Shown here: in pieces, positions 22,331 to 32,680 of the stretch
Position numbering within the stretch: the stretch's first letter is position 1
Layout of the letters: each line of letters starts with the position of its first letter
Source of the DNA: Auricularia sp. M13
Lineage: Eukaryota > Basidiomycota > Agaricomycetes > Auriculariales > Auriculariaceae
Direction of reading: 5' to 3'
Assembly (NCBI GenBank): GCA_037042915.1
Contig: CM073198.1
Coordinates: 1,054,001-1,118,000, forward strand
Length of the DNA stretch: 64,000 nucleotides
The notes under the pieces: generated by a model
The model's input: only the letters and a program-made list of their open reading frames with translations
Database searches by the model: none
Told to the model about the DNA's origin: nothing
Program-made: the position numbers and the translations under genes

Positions 22331-23795
22331 ACTCATTCAAGGCTAAAATCCAATTTGGGTGACCATGGAAGTCGAATAGGCGAATCCGCGAGCATGGCTT
22401 GGCTATCGCGTTCATAGCCCACGAGTAGTTTGAGAGCAATCAAGACAGCAACCAGGTGCCCAGATTCCCGTGCCCCTTTTCAGACGTAGAAATCTGGCGT
22501 CCAAGACAGCGAATAGAGCAGCAACACAGAAATCGAGTGTAGAAAGAGAGCGAAAAGGTGTTAGAACAGAAGTAAGTAAATTGATAATGATATCCTGATT
22601 TTCAACGAAAAACGCACAAGAGCATTGGATTCCGAGATACCAGGAAGAGACAAGCTAGCGCATGATCCTAGATGTCAACTTCGGAACTGGATGTCAACGT
22701 GGGACGAGACGAAGATTCAAATCGGAGCTCGAATACGTGTTTCCTCTTCCTTCCAGACTTCACGTCGCGCGTTTTCTCCTGGTTTATGCATATTTCGACC
22801 ACGGCAAGTTTGGATTGGCGGTTGATCGTGAAATCTCTGCCGCGCTCTATTTCACAGCGTTTACTGCAGAGCTAGAGGTCGCCATCTGCTGTGCGACTCA
22901 GCAGACCGACAGAGCACCCTATAACCTCAGAAAAGTCGGTGCAGCAATTTTGTATCAAAATGCTTCCTAGCACAGGATAAGGTATGCAAATAGTCAAGAA
23001 TGTCGGCGTGAAAACTCAAAATTCACTGTGCAGTTGCTCCACCAGGACGAACCCGCATTTAAACGACCACTCTAGCACCCTCTGGTGCTCACTCTGCCTG
23101 AGCCGGACATGTGGTGCACTCAAGCTTCAAATGTTCGACCAAATCCATATCGGCTGCGAGTCAAGCGCTACGAATCTAGTGGAAATTGCGGAGGGTGGAC
23201 TTTTCTATGTGCTCGGTTGACTAGTAAGTAACCCCTTGAAAACGATCTCTTTGCTTAGATCCGAATTTCTGAAGAACTTCAGATGCTATCAAGGTGTCTC
23301 AAGACAGCTTTCGCATTCACGACTCAACTACGTCGCGTTTCACCGTTAATCCTGGGATACTCTGATACTTCTTCCATTAAGTATACTGGACCCGGCGAAC
23401 CTTCGCGTGCGAGTGTATCCTCCGCAAACCTGGGTGACCCAACTCGGTAGGAATATTTTTTTCAAACGCTACGCATCGATCCAGACTGAACATAATCAAA
23501 TTTCAGACATGTTTGCGATACTCAGGTCCATACTGATCGCTGAACCCTTGGGCCACCTTCAGGCCCCCGACACTGGCGCTGCTTCTTGGCACGATCGTCG
23601 CTGCACGCGTTCCATTCACTTCAATCTTCAACTGGACGGCGCCTCTCGTGCTCCTAGCCAAATCACCGCTCTCCGACGATCCTGGAAGCCTGCTCGCTTA
23701 GACTGCTGCCTATCTTCCAGCGAGTTAGACTCTGCCAAAATCCTGCCAGCGGCGGGTCCGATAGGAGTCCAGGCGCATGTCACCGATTGTCAGGG
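22331..23795. other. Intergenic between methyltransferase and transporter
   Basis: About 1.46 kb. Several open frames of 60-175 codons are present, but none has motifs or sensible splice continuity. It presumably holds the transporter promoter and leader. Confidence 0.45.
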
Positions 23796-25691
23796 ATGCG
23801 CGCGGCCCGCGTTGGAATGGCGCTCAGACGCTTGCCCTTTAACAAGCTCGGGCGCGGGATGGACAGCGACAGCGCGGCGCCTTGGCTGGACGAGTACGAG
23901 TGCGACGACACGCAGACGCTGCTGGGCGACATAGACATGAACGACGACCCCGACCGCAAATCGCCGTCCGCGCTTGCCAGCCGCTCGTACGATGCGGAGA
24001 GCGCGGCGCAATGTGGCTCGCTCACGCCGCAGCAGCGCAAGATGGCGCTTGTCGCGGACGCACTGGAGGAGTGCGGCATGGGGCGGTACCAGTGGTGCAT
24101 GTTCGTCTGATCTTTTTCCAGCGGCAATAGCTGACAGTGATACTACTGTGCAGATTCTGCCTGTGCGGCTTCGGCTACGCGCTGGACCTGATGTGGGCGC
24201 AAGCCTTCTCGCTCGTGACGCCCCGCATCCAGGTCGAGCTCGGCATTCCCGAGTCGCAGTACGGCGACATCTTTTCTGTCTTTCACGCTGGCCTGACAGT
24301 CGGCGCCGCGGTCTGGGGCGTACTCGTCGATGTCGTCGGTCGCCGCGTGGCGTTCAACTGTACAGTTGCTATCGTTTCCGTCTTCGGCCTCGTCATTGGC
24401 GCGCTGGATAGCTGGGCCGCTATACTGGCAGTTTCGTTCTTCGTGGGCTTCGGTCTGGGCGGTAACATCCCCATCGACGCGACGATTGTAATGGAGTTCA
24501 TTCCTAAAGTAAGTTTGCCAGCGCCCCCTCGAGTTGCGCTAACCTATCTCTCTAGAAGCAGCGCTGGCTCCTTGCAGCTTTATCCGTCTTCCAGCCACTC
24601 GGTACGCTCGTTACGCAATTCTTTCTCGCTGCTTATCCGTCCGTAGGAGTCATAACTACGGCGCTCATCGCCTGGGGTCTCGTACCAAAGTACGCCTGCC
24701 CGTACACGTCGCCGTCTGCGTCCTGCAGCATCGTCGCACCGGGTGAACCATGCTGTACAAAGGCGAGCAACTATGGCTGGCGCTATGCCGTGTTCACGCT
24801 CGGCGCGCTCAGCCTGGCCGCCTTCCTCGCGCGCTTCGTGCTCTTCACCTTCCGCGAGTCACCACGCTTCCTCGTCTCGCACGGGCGGGACGCGGAGGCC
24901 GTCGACGTCGTGCGCGCCATCGCGAAGACTAACGGGCGCACCAGCGCGCTAAAGATCGAGGACCTCATTGCCTGCGATCGCTCTGACAGTGTGGCGTCGG
25001 ACGCGACAATCGTCGAACGCAGCAGCAAGTGGGCTGCAGTGCGCCATGTCGCCGAGCTGTTCACGACGTGGCGCATGGCGCGCCTGACGCTGCTCACGTG
25101 GGCCGTCTACGCGGGCGACTACTGGGGCTTCTCGATCGCCGGCGCCTTCCTGCCCAAGCTGCTCGCCCAGCGCGGTGCCAAAGCAAAGCTGAGCACCTCG
25201 GCGACGTACCGCCAATAGTGCGTTATTCTGCGACCATCCAGTTCCGCAACTAACCCAAGCGCAGCATCTGGACGGCGCTCCCCGGTGTGCCGGGCGTGCT
25301 GCTCGGCGCCGCGCTGATTGAAGTACCCGCGCTGGGGCGGCGGTGGGCGCTGGTCCTGACGTCCGCAGCGATGGGCGCGATGCTGATGTCCTTCGTCTCC
25401 ATCCATACGCCGCACGCGAGCGTGGCGCTCAACGCGTTCGAGTACTTCTTCCAATCAGCCTTCAACGCGGTGCTGTACGGCTGGACGCCCGAGGCGTTCC
25501 CCGTGCGCGTGCGCGGGTCCGCCGCTGGACTTGCGAGCTGCGTCGGCCGCGTGGCCAGCATCGTCGCGCCGCTCGTTGCCGCGCGGGCGGGCGCCGCAAC
25601 CACCGGGCTGTACCTTGCTGGTGGCGGCGTGTTCTTGGCTTCTGTGTTGTGTGCGTTCTTGCCTGACACGCGCAGACGCGAGGTATTGTAG
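23796..25691 (+). CDS. MFS transporter, sugar-porter/SV2-like
   Basis: A 578-aa membrane protein, exons 23796-24100, 24154-24508, 24556-25205 and 25265-25691. An acidic cytoplasmic N-terminus (WLDEYECDDTQTLLGD) is followed by about 11-12 hydrophobic segments. Family marks: GVLVDVVGRRVAF (loop 2-3 motif), FVGFGLGGNIPIDATIVMEF, FRESPRFLVSHGRD between the two halves, and PEAFPVRVRGSAAGLAS in the C-terminal half. This matches organic-cation/sugar porter-like MFS proteins of fungi. It lies 1.5 kb downstream of the methyltransferase on the same strand, so transport of a mycosporine or precursor is possible but only inferred. The first splice could also use a nearby donor. Confidence 0.8.
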
Positions 25692-25847
25692 AGTCGTAGA
25701 CTGCCTTTGTTGTTTGCTGTCTGGCTTTGTTACATTCAATCTATTTGCGCTGCTAACGATCAGTCTTGTCGTTTCATCTTTCGTTGTTATGTACAGTACG
25801 GAAGAAGTGGCCAAGAGCAAGTCCCAAAGCAATATCAAGAGCAGCAT

Positions 25848-27438
25848 TTACGACTTAGATTTCAAGCGATTATTTGCCTTGATACGATTTGCGAGTTGTC
25901 CTTCCGTGCCTATATCGGGCACCTTGAAGTTCGATGGTCTTACGGGCGTCCCCACGACTGTACTAGCGTTGATGACCTGTTGCAGCTGAAGGCATTGTCA
26001 GTGTAAAGCTCAGGCGCTGTTCCAGCCTCACCAGTTCCAGCATGCGGCTACTGAGCAGGAGAGGAAGAATAGCACTATGCGTCGTCCAAGTGAAGATTGT
26101 AAACTCTTCCGTCTCGTCAAACCCGGCCTTCTTAAACGCGGCTCTGAATTCAGGCAGACTGAGCTTCGCGACCTCCTCCCCGCCGGCGGCTGCAGAGATT
26201 CTGCAGAGCAGAGGGCAGATCTCTTTGTGGTGCGTGATGCTGGGGTCCGTCCAGTCGCGGCGCTGGCACTCGCGCCCGCAGTAGCGCACCGTCTTGCACT
26301 TCGCGCAGAGCGGGAACGCCTTGCCCGTCTCGCTGTCGTGCATGTGTTTCCCGCACTTCTGCGCGGCGCACCCGCGGCGCGCGGCGCGCCGCATGACATA
26401 CATATGGAAAACGTCGATGGGGTTGTCGAGGTCCGGCTGGGAGGCGCGGAATTCGCGGACGGCTGGCGCGAGCTGCGCGGCGGGTCCGGTCAGACGGCCC
26501 ACCAGACGGTCGTGCAAGGAGACTGCATATGTGCACAGAGTTGCGTGGTACGCGGATCCGCGAGGCACATGACCAAGCGCGAGCTGGACCGCCGGGAACA
26601 GCGCCGGTTCGTCGTGGAGTGTGAAGCGCGCCATATCGTCCGCAGCAGAGTCCGGCCCGTCGCTAATGACGGCCAGCAGGATGCAAGCTGCTACTATGGA
26701 TTCGTTCTGCGGGCCTGCGCGCATCCAATCAGGTCGTTCCCATTCGCCGGATAACTGGCAGTTGCAGACGCCGCGGTAGTCTTCGACCAGGCGTTCACAA
26801 TCCACGCTCAGCATCTGCACAATAGCCCATACCAGCAAACCACGCGTAGGCTCCTCGAACAGGTGTGGAGCCGATAATGGGCGAGTGATTGCAAGAAAGG
26901 CCGACAGTCCTGTGAAGGCGGAGGGTGCGACAAATCTGCAGCACCACCTCACGTGCGTGTCTATGCTCGCTTTCTTCTCCAAGGGGAAGAGGTCTTCGGA
27001 CGTCGCGGGCCAGAGCCCGCGCTTGTTGTTAAAGCCTTTGTTGAGCTGCAGAACGCGGCCGATCATCGAGCGATCACCACCAGTGAGGCCGGCGATGATG
27101 CAGCGATACAATGCGTCGATGAGCAGATTGAAGGGAGAGTAGCGTGAACCAGGAGCAGGACCACCTGTGTGCCTGTCATCATGCTTGCACCTAGTATCAA
27201 CATAGAACATAGTCTTCTGCAGCTCCGCAATATCGAGTTCGGGACGATTCGTTGACAGCATCACCAGGCAAGCTTTCCAGAACTCGTGGCACTGTGATCG
27301 AAGTTCCGAGACAGCATTTTTGTCGTCTTTGAGGCGCTCCGCAAAGGATACTAGGCATATTGCACAGCAGCCTGGTCGTCGAGGGTCCTTGAACGCAGAT
27401 GCAAAAGTCCGTGCTTGGCGGAGAAGTTGCTGCGACAT
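25848..27438 (-). CDS. MYND-type zinc finger protein 3
   Basis: A 511-aa protein, exons 26032-27438 and 25848-25976. It starts MSQQLLRQARTFASAF, then a C-C-A-I-C motif; the frame upstream of that ATG has only TTG. The MYND finger (CAAQKCGKHMHDS..., CAKCKTVRYCG-x2-CQRRDW, HHKEIC) lies near residues 375-430. The 55-bp intron (GTGAGG...AACAG) follows the conserved Glu-Leu; exon 2 adds 42 residues (VINASTVVGT... to RLKSKS) with no similarity to the HRSLMEG-type tails. It is the most diverged copy, and diverges from MYND gene 4 across a 541-bp shared promoter. Confidence 0.85.
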
Positions 27439-27979
27439 GGTGACCAAGGATAGGTCCAGACGGTAAACAGCCAGATTGCCTGCTTATGGGAAGTCCTGAA
27501 GCTGGAACTATGAGGCAATAAACGGCTAACGGTGTGAGCGTCGGAAGATGGCGGAAGTAAGAAGTCAAGGATGAGAAACTCCGAGTCTCCGACGGCATGC
27601 GCATGCTTCTTGCGTCGGAGTTTGAGTGACATGACAATGTAAGGCATCGTGTATGCAGTATATATTGGATTGCGAACTACCCTTCGAGCCTTCTCCGTAA
27701 AATTGGACGCATTGGTACTTGCTGAGTGAGATCCAAGATCCCGATCACGGATCGTTCCGAGATCCATCGCAGCTTGTCCCGCTACTTCGGCGCTCGAACC
27801 GCTCTCCTCGAGTACAGTAAACGCAGGATCACAGAGCGGCACTACATTCTTTACTGTGACTGCTTCTTCCCACACGTTCGCAACTACGGAAAGGGATCTG
27901 TGAGCGAATTTCCATAATATGTTTCATTCAAGGTGCTCGCAGCGTTCCCCAGGTGCTGATATACAGTCTCCAGGCGGTG
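27439..27979. promoter_or_regulatory. Shared promoter region of MYND genes 3 and 4
   Basis: The 541 bp between the divergent ATGs of MYND genes 3 and 4 contain no gene. No TATA box or operator-like repeat was recognised. Confidence 0.5.
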
Positions 27980-29486
27980 ATGGCCCTGCTCGCCCGTGCT
28001 CGAAAGCTTGGAGAACGTCTATCCTCGGATGCATGCTGCCCGGCATGCCTTCTACAGCTGGCCAAAGATTTCTCGGCAGATCCGACAGCTCTTCCACGCG
28101 CGCGACACGATGTGCACCAGTTCTGGAACAACTGCGTCTCTGAGCTGGTCTTCTCAGATATGGCTCCCTCCTCCATCCTGCGTATCTCTGAAAAGCAACG
28201 CGTGAAACTGCGCTGCGCGCGAAGAGCTTGCCGGTCGCACAAAGCATCACCAGTGTCCTCGGACATCCTGCATGACTACATCGAAGCCGTCTGCGCATGC
28301 CTGCACTCTTGTCTCTCTCTCGGTAGATCCTCTGCCATCAACCGCTCCGCAAACCGCAAGCGCGCTTTCGAGAACAGGAGCGGGCACTGGCCGACGACAC
28401 GCGATGATCTCTTCCCGTACGGCACTCAGCTCGGCGTGCAGTCCGTGTTACTCTGGTGCACCAAAATGGCGTCACCGTACCCGCTCATCCTACTCGGCGA
28501 CATGCTGCGCATCGCTCACCCTCTGGTGTTGTTCGAGATTCTCGAAGCTCCAGCGCTACACGACCAGCTGTTGTTGACCGCGATCACGCCCAGGATCCGC
28601 ATATTCCTCGCAGCGGCACGCCCAGCGCTGAAAAGCCAGGGCACCATTACTCAGGTCCCCGAGAACCTCATGCAGAACATGGAGGCAGTGATTTCGCTGC
28701 TCACCAGTGTGCGCGACAGCCCCGACGCGTTGCCGAACTCGCTTATCCTCTTTGCCAATGGTTCTGAGGCGGGCCTGTTCACTGGTCTGGAAGCTGTGCT
28801 CTATTGCCTAGAAAGGTCTGGGGCCTGTGAGCCGCTGGCCCGCAAGGTAGCATCGCTGTGCGCGGCACTCTACCCTTTGATCCCACCTCCAAAACTGCTC
28901 TGTCCGACGATCCTGGACTATGTATCAAAGTGCGACACGCTCAGCATCTTTGGAGTTCTTCACGGAGTGCTGAAGACCATGGCCCACAACCGTCGCATCT
29001 GCTCGGGGCCCGACTGCACGACCGTCGCTCACCAGACCGACTACGACGGAGACGCACACTTCCTCGTTTGCGCTCGGTGTCAGCTCGCACGCTATTGCAG
29101 CAAAGAATGTCAGCTTGCGGACTGGAAGCAGGGGTCCCAGGCGCCGCACAGGAAGGTCTGTCCGCTTCTCTGCAAGATGCTTGCGGTAGCGCAGGTCGAT
29201 ATGGAACCTGCGGCATTCGAGGCGGCGGTCAGCAGATTGAACTGGGAGCAGGCCGATCTGCGTGTCCTCTCTCTGTTCACGTTGGCCATCCATCTCCTAC
29301 CCGCGGAGGTGTTGCTCCGTGCGGGTGAACTTGTGCGTTAATGTCATCTGCACTGTTTGGCGTGTTCTGAACGTCTGTCAGCATGGCGCACTTGTGGACG
29401 GCGAAGAACTCTCAGAGACTGCGGCGAGCGCTGTTGCGTCTATCGAACGTATAAGACAAGAGTTGAAGGAAACCCGGGAGGGATGA
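27980..29486 (+). CDS. MYND-type zinc finger protein 4
   Basis: A 485-aa protein, exons 27980-29332 and 29382-29486 (49-bp intron, donor GTGCGT). The start MALLARARKLGERL is followed by C-C-P-A-C-L. The finger reads CSGPDCTTVAHQTDY..., CARCQLARYCSKECQLADW, HRKVC at roughly residues 348-395. Exon 2 encodes 34 residues (HGALVDGEELSETAAS... ending KETREG). It is closest to genes 5 and 6 (shared segments such as ANRKRAFENRSGHWP and KRLFPYG-like blocks) and convergent with gene 5. Confidence 0.88.
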
Positions 29487-30767
29487 CCGAGGGAAGCCTA
29501 CGGCTTGGGTCCCATCCGAATACCAGCATGGATGTTAGCCAATTAAATGGCAAATTCAGGCGTCAGGCTGCCCATGTACACTGTGGAACCCAGTCCGCGC
29601 GATTTTGCACCGGTCAGCAACCGGTAGACGCGAGATATTCCACTTTCTGCCGGTGTCTGGCGGAAAGAGCTCGATTCGTCCCCGGTCGAGATTCCGCCGG
29701 ATTTTCGGTGGAATTGACGGCAGTGACAGTGATCAAAGAAAGACTCCTCGTAGAGGCGGGGTTCAACAGTTTATGACTTTTAAAGAAGATTACATTCGTT
29801 GCCCATCAGGGGAAGCTCATGGACGTGCATGGACGCTGTTCAGCGTCGGTCTGACGGAGCGCTTACGGAGCCATGAAATCTCAGGAGCCTGTGAGGATGT
29901 TCCGAAGCGAGCCCTGACCGAATGCCGCAGCATCGGTCTCGCCAATCTCCATCTGGCCACCGCCCTCCAGACCTCGGGCGGAGCTTGACTTGATCTCGGA
30001 TTTTAGCTCTAGGTCCTCAGGTATATAAGTGCAGCTTTTGCCCGAGTAAAGCATGTTGACATTCGGAGCCTCACGATCGTCTCTAGCCGTGATTGCCACC
30101 AAGGTCCTGAACCTTTGCAGGTATGCATCCTTCTTGCTAGCTCTATGTGCTTGTGCTGACTACAGCCCTGCAGAAGATGGCCCCATGGAGCTGTTGTGTG
30201 TGCTGGAAGCAGAGTCACATCATGAATGTAAATTAGTAATGGTATAGAGGATTGACTATTGTTGCTACTTTTGTCACGTCACAGTAAGGTCTGGGAAGGG
30301 CGAATGGGAAAGCCTTTTGAAGGACCCGGGATGCGTCTCATCGCAGTATAAAATCCAGCCGGCCGAAGTCAGTTTTTCGTTTCCGAGCGTGCTTCGGGGG
30401 ACTGGAGGAATGTGTCAAAAACTGCTATTTTATTGTCCGTAATGGACGGCACAAAATTTTCAGGCATGGTTTGAAAACGGCCAGAGGATGGCTGAATTTA
30501 TTCAAAGAGCGCGCGCTTTTCGGCCGGCCAGGGTTCCACAGTGGTATATTTCACGTAGCGTAAGAGCGACTAGAATTCTGAGGATCAGAGTCGGAAGACT
30601 TCGCCAACGGCAGAGGACTACAGTATTTCATACTTTCGGTAAGTCGGTAAGAACATGGTCGTATAAACAGACCCTATGACGACGCGAGTTCGTTACAGAC
30701 ATGCATGCGGAGACCTCAGCACACCGCTCAGCGCTCCAGAAAACAACCGAGTGAGATTACACTTTTA
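29487..30767. other. Intergenic between MYND genes 4 and 5
   Basis: About 1.28 kb between two convergent MYND genes. A TATA-like TATATAAG at 30020-30027 precedes the small possible gene at 30053; otherwise nothing coding is evident. A GC-content drop and weak AT-rich stretches occur near 30400-30680. Confidence 0.4.
30053..30247 (+). CDS. Possible small protein of 49 aa
   Basis: Exons 30053-30120 and 30166-30247 give MLTFGASRSSLAVIATKVLN... ending HHECKLVMV. Support: a TATA-like box about 30 bp upstream, an ATG, and one 45-bp intron with canonical GTATGC donor and TACAG acceptor that keeps the frame open. The first 20 residues are mildly hydrophobic. No family is recognised. It lacks a C-terminal CaaX box, so it does not look like a mating pheromone precursor. 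It could be chance. Confidence 0.3.
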   Translation: MLTFGASRSSLAVIATKVLNLCRYASFLLALCACADYSPAEDGPMELLCVLEAESHHECKLVMV

Positions 30768-32350
30768 TCAGGGCCTCAGCGCGATGGCATCGGCGATTTC
30801 ATCGCTCGGTATGCCGGCCTTTTTAGCCTCAAAAATGCGCTTGATAAGGTCGGCGTTATCGAGAGCCTCGACAGAAGCATCCGGAAGTTGTTGTCCCTCC
30901 ATGAGAGAGCGATGCTGCAACATTAATCAGACCATGAAAGAGCACGGAAAGAGAGATTGCGTACGATCTCTGCAGCTCGGACCATGATCTCCGCTGGCAG
31001 CCTGTCGGGGTTCAACACGAAGAGCGACAGATGACGCAGGTCGTCCGTCTGCCAGTCCAGCCCCTTGACCGCAGCTTCAAACTCCCCCGCCTTCGCATCG
31101 ACGCTTGTCACGGCCAGCATTTTGCAAATGAGCGGGCAGACGAGCCTGTGGGGCAGCGGGGATCCCCGCTTCCAGTCCTTCAACTGACATTCCTTGCTGC
31201 AGTAACGCAAGAGTTGGCAACGTCCGCACGCGAGGAAATGCGAATATCCCTCCCAGTCGGTCTGGTGCGCGACGGTGGTGCACTCAGGACCCGAGCACCT
31301 ACGGCGGTTACGGGCTGTAATGCTCAGCGCACGGTGCAGGACGCGATAGATGCTCCATTTGTCGTATTTCGCCACATAGTTCAGGATGACGGGGCAGATA
31401 TTCAGCGCCGTGGTCGGGACCGGTATGAAGTGGTAGAGTGTCCCGCACAACGAGGCGACGAGACGGCAGAGCGAGTCAGCATCAGCATCATCGGAACGCT
31501 CGAGGGCGACGAGCACGGCGAATAGTGAGCCAAACAGCGGCTCGTGGACGCCCTCGGTCAAGAGCAGGAGCGCGTTGGGCAGCGCATCGGGGCTGGTACG
31601 CATGCTGGCGAGCAGCGTCACAGCGGCGCGCATGTTCTCTTTGCGGTGCCGCGTCGACACAGGCGGAAGCTGCGAGCGATCTTCCGCGCTTCGAGACGCA
31701 GAGGTGAGGTTGTTCGCCCACTTGGCATATTCGCCGAGCCTGCACATGATAGCGAGTAGGAGCTGCCGGTGCAGCTCCGTGCTTTCCTTGATCTCGAAGG
31801 ACACGAGTGGGTGCGCGACTCGGAGCATGTCCTCGAGCAGCAACAGGGGATATGGCGTCCCCAATGTCTTGCACCAGAAGAGCACGGACTGCACCCCGAA
31901 TTCCTCGCCGTAGGGGAAGAGCGCATTGCGGGATTCCGGCCAGTGACCGCCCCTGTTCTCGAAGACGCGTTTCCGGTTAGCGGCACGCTGGACAGCACAT
32001 GACTCTCCAAGCGAAAGGCAGAAGTGAAGGCAGGCGCAGACGGCGTCGATGAAGTCGTGCAAGACGTCCGCGGAAGAGGACGACGTGCTGTGAGATGCGC
32101 ACGCGGCCTGGGCGCGGCGAACCTTGGCGCGCAGAATTCTCGAATCACTGTGGATGTCTGAGGCGTCCATACTGGAAAAACTCTGAACGAAGGCACAGGC
32201 GTTCCAGAGCTTGGGCAGATCGCGCCGGGCTTCTTCGAGAGCGTTCGTATCCGCGGCGAAGTCCATCGCAAGCTCTAGCAGACAGGCAGGGCAGCACGCG
32301 TCATCATAGATACGCTCCGCGACGACGCGAGCACGAGAAAGCAGGGCCAT
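30768..32350 (-). CDS. MYND-type zinc finger protein 5
   Basis: A 510-aa protein, exons 30965-32350 and 30768-30914 (50-bp intron). It begins MALLSRARVVAERIYDD, then C-C-P-A-C-L. The finger CSGPECTTVAHQTDW..., CGRCQLLRYCSKECQLKDW, HRLVC lies near residues 345-400. Exon 2 reads HRSLMEGQQLPDASVEALDN and continues to a tail ending DAIALRP. Gene 6 is a close copy across coding sequence, splice point, tail and even the 5' leader (CCGCTACAGACAGA... upstream of both ATGs). The MYND finger and helical region suggest a protein-interaction role, which is inference. Confidence 0.88.
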
Positions 32351-32680
32351 ATCCGCTACAGACAGAACAGAGCGTGAGCGCCGCCGTTACACCGAAAACC
32401 GCTGCATCTCTCGCAAACCTTCGGTGGAAATAACAACGGTCCGGCGCGTCGAATTGGAGGTTCGCCTCGCCGGGGGATGGGGAAACGACAACGGGCGAAG
32501 TTTGCCGGATCACTGCACTCCGTTGCTACAATATGATTTTCCATCACTGCCACTACAATCCATTCAATGATTATGAACAACACATACGCATAGCGACTAA
32601 TCCATACACTACGATATCAAGGGGTATTAGCGTATAGATTGCGTACGACATAACTTTGCTTCGGTCTAAGAGTTCAGTCA
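32351..32680. other. Intergenic between MYND gene 5 and SMC6
   Basis: 330 bp containing the MYND gene 5 promoter and SMC6 3' flank; nothing else recognised. Confidence 0.5.

Noticed and set aside
30053-30247. Small spliced frame as a mating pheromone precursor
   Set aside because: It lacks the C-terminal CaaX box and there is no STE3-like receptor gene in the window.
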